Assembly (NCBI GenBank): GCA_007124475.1
Contig: SLFB01000299.1
Coordinates: forward strand, 1 to 10,432
Origin: Vibrio sp.
GTDB taxonomy: Bacteria > Pseudomonadota > Gammaproteobacteria > Enterobacterales > Vibrionaceae
Reading direction: 5' to 3'
Length of the DNA stretch: 10,432 bases
The notes below the pieces were generated by a model that was not told the origin of the DNA, ran no database searches, and saw nothing but the letters and a program-made list of their open reading frames with translations. Positions 7,334 through 10,432 of this stretch are shown piece by piece; the first letter of the stretch is position 1, and every line of letters starts with the position of its first letter. Position numbers and translations under genes: made by a program.

Positions 7334-7527
7334 ATACCCTTCCTACATGAACCTGCAGGGGTTGGCTACGTTCGTTCACCCCAATCACATAGTCTGTCTA
7401 TGCTCATGGGGACTATGAGAGCTATCCGTGGCTCTCACCAAAGCCAGCCTACGGCTGTTCAAATTTGTTCCAGACAAATTTATCACTTACTTGCCGCCTA
7501 CCTGCAACTCCAAATGGTTTGAGTATA
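7333..7527. repeat. ERIC element with ~70-bp internal insertion
   Basis: On the + strand it begins TATACCC and ends GAGTATA, with the ERIC core segments in order: CTGCAGGGGTTGGCTACG, TTCGTTCACCCCAATCAC, TATGCTCATGGGGA, then CTTGCCGCCTACCTGCAACT. The copy is 195 bp against 127 bp for the standard imperfect palindrome. The excess is an insertion at roughly 7413-7481 after GGGGA. The insert folds by itself: TGAGAGC/GCTCTCA (7416-7422, 7431-7437), CAGCC/GGCTG (7445-7449, 7453-7457) and AAATTTGT/ACAAATTT (7461-7468, 7474-7481). ERIC copies with insertions of about 70 bp at fixed internal sites are described for the family. The left end meets the BCCT start codon, so this element would lie in that gene's 5' untranslated region. 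Confidence 0.9.
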
Positions 7528-7609
7528 GCAATTAAATGTGATGTCCGTCATAAAACCAGGGGATGGTAACATAAAATAGCAAGGGAATGCATCCGTTTAC
7601 AATTTGCTT
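7528..7609. other. Spacer between the two ERIC copies
   Basis: No gene is seen here. Read on the minus strand it holds a weak sigma-70-like pair, TTGTAA and TATTTT with an 18-base spacer, which could drive the BCCT gene through the ERIC leader. The match is too poor to call a promoter. Confidence 0.3.
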
Positions 7610-7717
7610 TATACCCATCCGATTTGAAGCTGCAGGGGTGTTAGCTACGTTCGTTTCCCCCCAATCACATCGCTTTTCTATGCTCATGGGGGCAATTCCA
7701 AGTTGTTTGGGAATATA
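7610..7717. repeat. ERIC element, internally deleted copy
   Basis: A second ERIC copy in the same orientation as the first, 82 bp away. It starts TATACCCATCC, carries CTGCAGGGGTGTTAGCTACG, a variant TTCGTTTCCCCCCAATCAC, and TATGCTCATGGGGG, then jumps directly to the right arm CAATTCCAAGTTGTTTGGGAATATA (shown as CAATTCCAAG then TTGTTTGGG). The segment normally holding CTTGCCGCCTACCTG is missing, so the copy is 108 bp, about 19 bp short. Its right end lies eight bases beyond the aer stop codon, so aer transcripts would end in or read through it. Confidence 0.85.
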
Positions 7718-7725
7718 AACAAACC

Positions 7726-9291
7726 CTAGTGTGATTTTTTCTTAAATTGTTTGGCTAATTGAACCAGGTTTTCAACGCCTGCATTTAAGTGGTTGATGCC
7801 TGATAAATTATTGCGAGCCAAATCGGCATTAGTTTGTGATAGAGAGGTAATAGACTGAACATTTTGGCTCATTTGTTGAGATACGGTTGAGAGCTGCTCG
7901 ACAGCGCTTGCGATTTGATGATTTCTATCATTAATATCCACCACCAGTGACAGGGCCTGTTTCATGCAATCACCTGAGTGACCAGCGGTTTCAACGCATT
8001 GTATTGACAGTGCTTGACCCGATTGAATGCTATTGACGGCTTCTACAGTGCCTTGCTGGATTTCATTGATGACGGTCTGAATTTCGGTGGTCGACATTTG
8101 AGTTCTTTGTGCTAAAGCTCGAACCTCATCAGCCACGACGGCAAAGCCTCGCCCTTGTTCACCGGCTCTGGCTGCTTCTATGGCCGCATTGAGCGCAAGT
8201 AAATTAGTTTGTTCCGCAATCCCACTGATAACTTCGGAGACGGCACCCACCTGTTTACCATGTTGTTCTAAGCTCGTGATTACTTGCGAGGCGATTTCAA
8301 GTTGTGCTGCTAGTTGTTCAATATCGGCAATGGTTTTATTCACCGCGTCCATGCCCAATTGGCTAGCAGACTGAGCGTTATTCGCCAGTTCTGATGCTGA
8401 TTGAGTATTGCTACTCATATCTTCCGCGGTTTCACTCATTTCATGGACTGCGGCGGCCACTTGTTGACTTTCATCGACTTGAGCTTCGAGATTCGTCAAG
8501 CTGGTTTCAGAGGATTGTTGGCTGAGTTCCGTCATGTTACTGAGTTGTATCCCACTGTCCATAATGCGATTAACCACAGCGTTTAACTGGCTACTTTTCA
8601 TTTTAAATGCCAATTCAATTTCAGCCAGATCATCCTGATTGCCGGTGTAAATATATTGCATCATTGGGTTGTCATAGCATTGACGGGCGACTTGACACAA
8701 TTTTTCTACGCGTCTGGTACACCAATAAGTCGTGCTCAGACTTAATACAGCAAAGATGATTAAGCCGATATAAACGGGAAGCACTAGGCTAAGCAGTAAA
8801 GCGGCAATACCACTCAATAACAATGAGCCGGCTAGGCGCTGAAACAGACTGATTCTAGGTAAGCGCATTAACCAGGGTTTTTTACCATTTTTGAGTTGTT
8901 GATAGACTTCTTCAGCGCGAGTAACACTTTCTCTATTTGGGCAAGAACGTACCGATTGGTATTCAGTAATACGGCCATTTACTTTGATAGGACTAACAAA
9001 AGCATTGACCCAATAATGGTCGCCATTTTTACAACGATTTTTTACCATCCCCATCCACGATTCGCCTTGCTTGAGAAAGCTCCACATATTCCCAAATGCT
9101 TCAGGTGGCATATCCGGGTGGCGAACCATATTATGCGGTTGATCGATTAACTCTTCTAACGAAAAACCAGCAATTTCACAAAATTCTGGGCTAGCGTAGG
9201 TGATGATACTGTCAGGTTTAGTGGTTGATAGTAGATTATAATGGGGTGGAAATTGGACTTCTCTGTTAGTAATTGGCTGGTTAATACGCAT
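7726..9291 (-). CDS. aer: Aer-like energy/aerotaxis receptor (PAS-FAD chemoreceptor)
   Basis: A 521-aa chemoreceptor that should sense redox state or oxygen through a cytoplasmic N-terminal PAS domain binding FAD. Residues about 20-115 are PAS, with HNMVRHPDMP containing R57, H58 and D60, the same numbers as the FAD-contacting residues of E. coli Aer, then VKNR and KNGDHYWV. A hydrophobic hairpin (about 150-188, two helices, no periplasmic domain) anchors it in the inner membrane, followed by a HAMP-like stretch and the MCP rod with tip SGIAEQTNLLALNAAIEAARAG and FAVVADEVRALAQRT. Position 34 is Ser where Aer has Asn. There is no methyltransferase-tethering pentapeptide at the C-terminus. The start is put at 9291 because AAGGA (9300-9304, minus strand) is eight bases upstream; the in-frame ATG at 9300 overlaps that Shine-Dalgarno. 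MRINQP is also a common beginning for vibrio Aer proteins. Upstream lies an FNR/ANR-type box. Confidence 0.92.
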   Translation of the reverse strand: MRINQPITNREVQFPPHYNLLSTTKPDSIITYASPEFCEIAGFSLEELIDQPHNMVRHPDMPPEAFGNMWSFLKQGESWMGMVKNRCKNGDHYWVNAFVSPIKVNGRITEYQSVRSCPNRESVTRAEEVYQQLKNGKKPWLMRLPRISLFQRLAGSLLLSGIAALLLSLVLPVYIGLIIFAVLSLSTTYWCTRRVEKLCQVARQCYDNPMMQYIYTGNQDDLAEIELAFKMKSSQLNAVVNRIMDSGIQLSNMTELSQQSSETSLTNLEAQVDESQQVAAAVHEMSETAEDMSSNTQSASELANNAQSASQLGMDAVNKTIADIEQLAAQLEIASQVITSLEQHGKQVGAVSEVISGIAEQTNLLALNAAIEAARAGEQGRGFAVVADEVRALAQRTQMSTTEIQTVINEIQQGTVEAVNSIQSGQALSIQCVETAGHSGDCMKQALSLVVDINDRNHQIASAVEQLSTVSQQMSQNVQSITSLSQTNADLARNNLSGINHLNAGVENLVQLAKQFKKKSH

Positions 9292-9346
9292 GGTTGACAT
9301 CCTTAGTTGAGAATTTAATGTTTGCCAACTTTTTTTTGTCTTATTT

Positions 9347-9360
9347 ATAAGAATTCTTAT
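9347..9360. promoter_or_regulatory. 14-bp perfect palindrome in the aer leader
   Basis: ATAAGAATTCTTAT is self-complementary and sits just downstream of the inferred aer start site. It could be a repressor operator or form a short 5' hairpin in the mRNA. AT-rich background makes chance a real alternative. Confidence 0.35.
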
Positions 9361-9368
9361 TTTTTGTA

Positions 9369-9411
9369 CTTATGAAAAATATAGCGCTAAACTCAATTTG
9401 ATCCAGGTCAA
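9369..9411 (-). promoter_or_regulatory. FNR/ANR-type box and -10 element of the aer promoter
   Basis: TTGATCCAGGTCAA at 9398-9411 matches the FNR consensus TTGAT-N4-ATCAA at nine of ten positions and fits the ANR form TTGAT-N4-GTCAA exactly. On the minus strand a -10-like CATAAG (9374-9369) follows, putting the start site near 9362 and the box centre about 42 bases upstream. That is the class II FNR activation position. The 5' untranslated region would be about 70 bases. Confidence 0.65.
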
Positions 9412-9619
9412 TTTTAAGTTTTTTATTGAACCATGATTTATTAGGTCAGTTTTTACGACTCGGAGAGATGCCGATAGGGTTTATCGCAGCGACTTTTTTG
9501 TCATTACTCTCACGTTTTTTAGTTAATTAATAATAACTAAGGTCAACATTGACCAATTGATGCTAGGCTTAAAACAATATAGGCTCAAACGATGCTATGG
9601 ATTTTGTTGGAAGGTAGCC

Positions 9620-10432
9620 ATGACAGAAGAACAGTTAGCGGTACTGTGTATTGATGATGACCCCTACATGCTCAGGGCACTTCAGCGTCTGCTTCGTCGT
9701 TTACGTCCGAATTGGCAAGTGCATTGCGAGAGCCAAGTCGGTCAACTGGATTTCACAAAACTACCACCATTTGCTTTGGTGATTTCAGATTACTTGATGC
9801 CAGACATGAACGGCGACAAAGTATTGATGGCGTTCCAGCAGTCGCGACCAGAGTGTGTGCGTGTGTTATTAACAGGAGACACCAATACCATTTTACCGCA
9901 ACACACTCATAAATATGCGCACTTTTTAATTGCTAAGCCCTTTAGCCAAGAGGCTTTTTTACATCTTTTTAGTGCGATTGATCGCTTACAGCAGTTACCT
10001 TTCAATCATGCATGCCGACATCAACTTGGTGGTTTAATCGATATTCCGATCCCAGACCAATTGATTAAAGACTTACAGGCCAATATCAATTCTTCCCATT
10101 GTACGATTGACGATCTGGCACACATTGTCAGCCAAGATCCGGTGTTAGCAGCAAAAATTATTCAAATGGCTAACTCCGCTTATTTTGGTTATCAAAGACA
10201 CACTGACTCTTTGAGCGAAGCTGTTGCTCGATTAGGAGCTAAACTCGTTGAGTCTATTGCACTTTCTTTATTGGTCAATAACCTGCATCCAACAAAGATC
10301 CAACAAGAAATCAGCGAACGGGCTTATCGCTCTAGCGCCCTCAGCCGGAGCATTGCCAAGCAGCTTGGATTTAGCCATGAAGAGCAAGATAAAGTGTTTA
10401 TTGTTAACTTACTGAGCTGTTTGGGGAAAATA
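9620..10432 (+). CDS. Response regulator with receiver and HDOD domains (partial, runs off the right edge)
   Basis: The reading frame is open for 271 codons to the end of the window, so the C-terminus is missing. Residues about 6-120 form a CheY-like receiver: acidic cluster D12-D13-D14, phosphoacceptor D57 (in VISDYLMPDMNG), T85 in LLTGD, and K106 in AKPF, all the conserved positions. From about 138 an HDOD domain begins (LGGLIDIPIPDQL..., then DDLAHIVSQDPVLAAKIIQMANSAYFG at 166-192 and a SLSEAVARLG segment). HDOD is an HD-related domain without the full metal-binding HD residues, common in signalling proteins. Phosphorylation would be by an unseen histidine kinase. The start at 9620 has GGAAGG (9609-9614) five bases upstream. 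The gene is divergent from aer. Domain identity is sure; output and partners are unknown. Confidence 0.9.
   Translation, partial: MTEEQLAVLCIDDDPYMLRALQRLLRRLRPNWQVHCESQVGQLDFTKLPPFALVISDYLMPDMNGDKVLMAFQQSRPECVRVLLTGDTNTILPQHTHKYAHFLIAKPFSQEAFLHLFSAIDRLQQLPFNHACRHQLGGLIDIPIPDQLIKDLQANINSSHCTIDDLAHIVSQDPVLAAKIIQMANSAYFGYQRHTDSLSEAVARLGAKLVESIALSLLVNNLHPTKIQQEISERAYRSSALSRSIAKQLGFSHEEQDKVFIVNLLSCLGKI

Larger units (their letters stand above)
9301..9619. other. Divergent control region between aer and the receiver-HDOD gene
   Basis: 319 bp without a gene, AT-rich and dense in short symmetric motifs. Toward aer it holds a 14-bp palindrome ATAAGAATTCTTAT (9347-9360), a possible -10 element and an FNR-type box. 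In the middle is a small stem CGATA/TATCG (9472-9476, 9482-9486). Toward the receiver-HDOD gene are TTAGTTA/TAACTAA (9519-9525, 9534-9540), then GGTCAA-CA-TTGACC (9541-9554), then a direct repeat TAGGCTTAAA/TAGGCTCAAA (9564-9573, 9580-9589) with 16-bp periodicity. No confident sigma-70 promoter was found for the + strand gene. Confidence 0.6.

Noticed and set aside
8180..9150. Several open frames of 60-85 codons on the + strand inside aer.
   Set aside because: They are antisense shadows of a clear chemoreceptor gene, without ribosome binding sites or recognisable domains.
9451..9477. GCCGATAG on the + strand as a FliA -10 element for the receiver-HDOD gene.
   Set aside because: The position of the -35 element reads TTTTACGA, with no TAAAG-like match, and the gene starts over 140 bases downstream.
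9451..9505. A riboswitch-like fold (for example a cyclic di-GMP aptamer) in the receiver-HDOD leader.
   Set aside because: Only a 5-bp stem CGATA/TATCG and a 4-bp stem could be found, and the conserved aptamer bases are not present.

Overview
The window looks like chromosomal DNA of a Vibrionaceae-like marine gammaproteobacterium. The reasons are moderate GC content, a phaB-phaP-phaC polyhydroxyalkanoate (PHA) cluster resembling the Vibrio one, two chemoreceptors, a Vibrio-style Aer start (MRINQP...), a sigma-28 promoter, and two ERIC-type repeats with the vibrio-like core (GGCTACGTTCGTTCACCCCAATCAC, seen on the + strand in pieces). The species cannot be fixed from the sequence alone.

Layout. 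1-257 is an upstream region with small palindromes. 258-3360 (+) carries phaB (acetoacetyl-CoA reductase), phaP (phasin) and phaC (class I PHA synthase). A GC-rich hairpin lies between phaP and phaC, a five-unit 16-bp tandem array overlaps the phaC stop, and a 13-bp-stem hairpin follows. 3728-5608 (+) is a dCache chemoreceptor with an amino-acid-binding motif, behind a near-consensus FliA promoter. A bidirectional terminator (5638-5661) separates it from a convergent, divergent-sequence BCCT transporter (5681-7333, -). 7333-7717 holds two ERIC copies in the same orientation, one with a ~70-bp insertion and one with an internal deletion. 7726-9291 (-) is an Aer-like PAS energy-taxis receptor. 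Its upstream region holds an FNR/ANR box placed as for a class II activated promoter. 9620-10432 (+) is the first part of a receiver-HDOD response regulator that runs off the window.

How the genes fit together. The pha genes cover two of the three usual enzymatic steps of PHB storage plus granule coating. The thiolase gene phaA, which sits between phaB and phaP in Vibrio cholerae, is absent here. The two chemoreceptors would feed the flagellar CheA/CheW system with amino-acid and redox cues. The receiver-HDOD protein is probably a further signalling output, but its partner is not visible. Nothing in the window amounts to a wholly new system. The items most worth a second look are the ERIC pair and its contribution of a start signal to the BCCT gene, the FNR-aer promoter architecture, the altered aromatic box of the BCCT protein, and the missing phaA with an attenuator-like hairpin before phaC.
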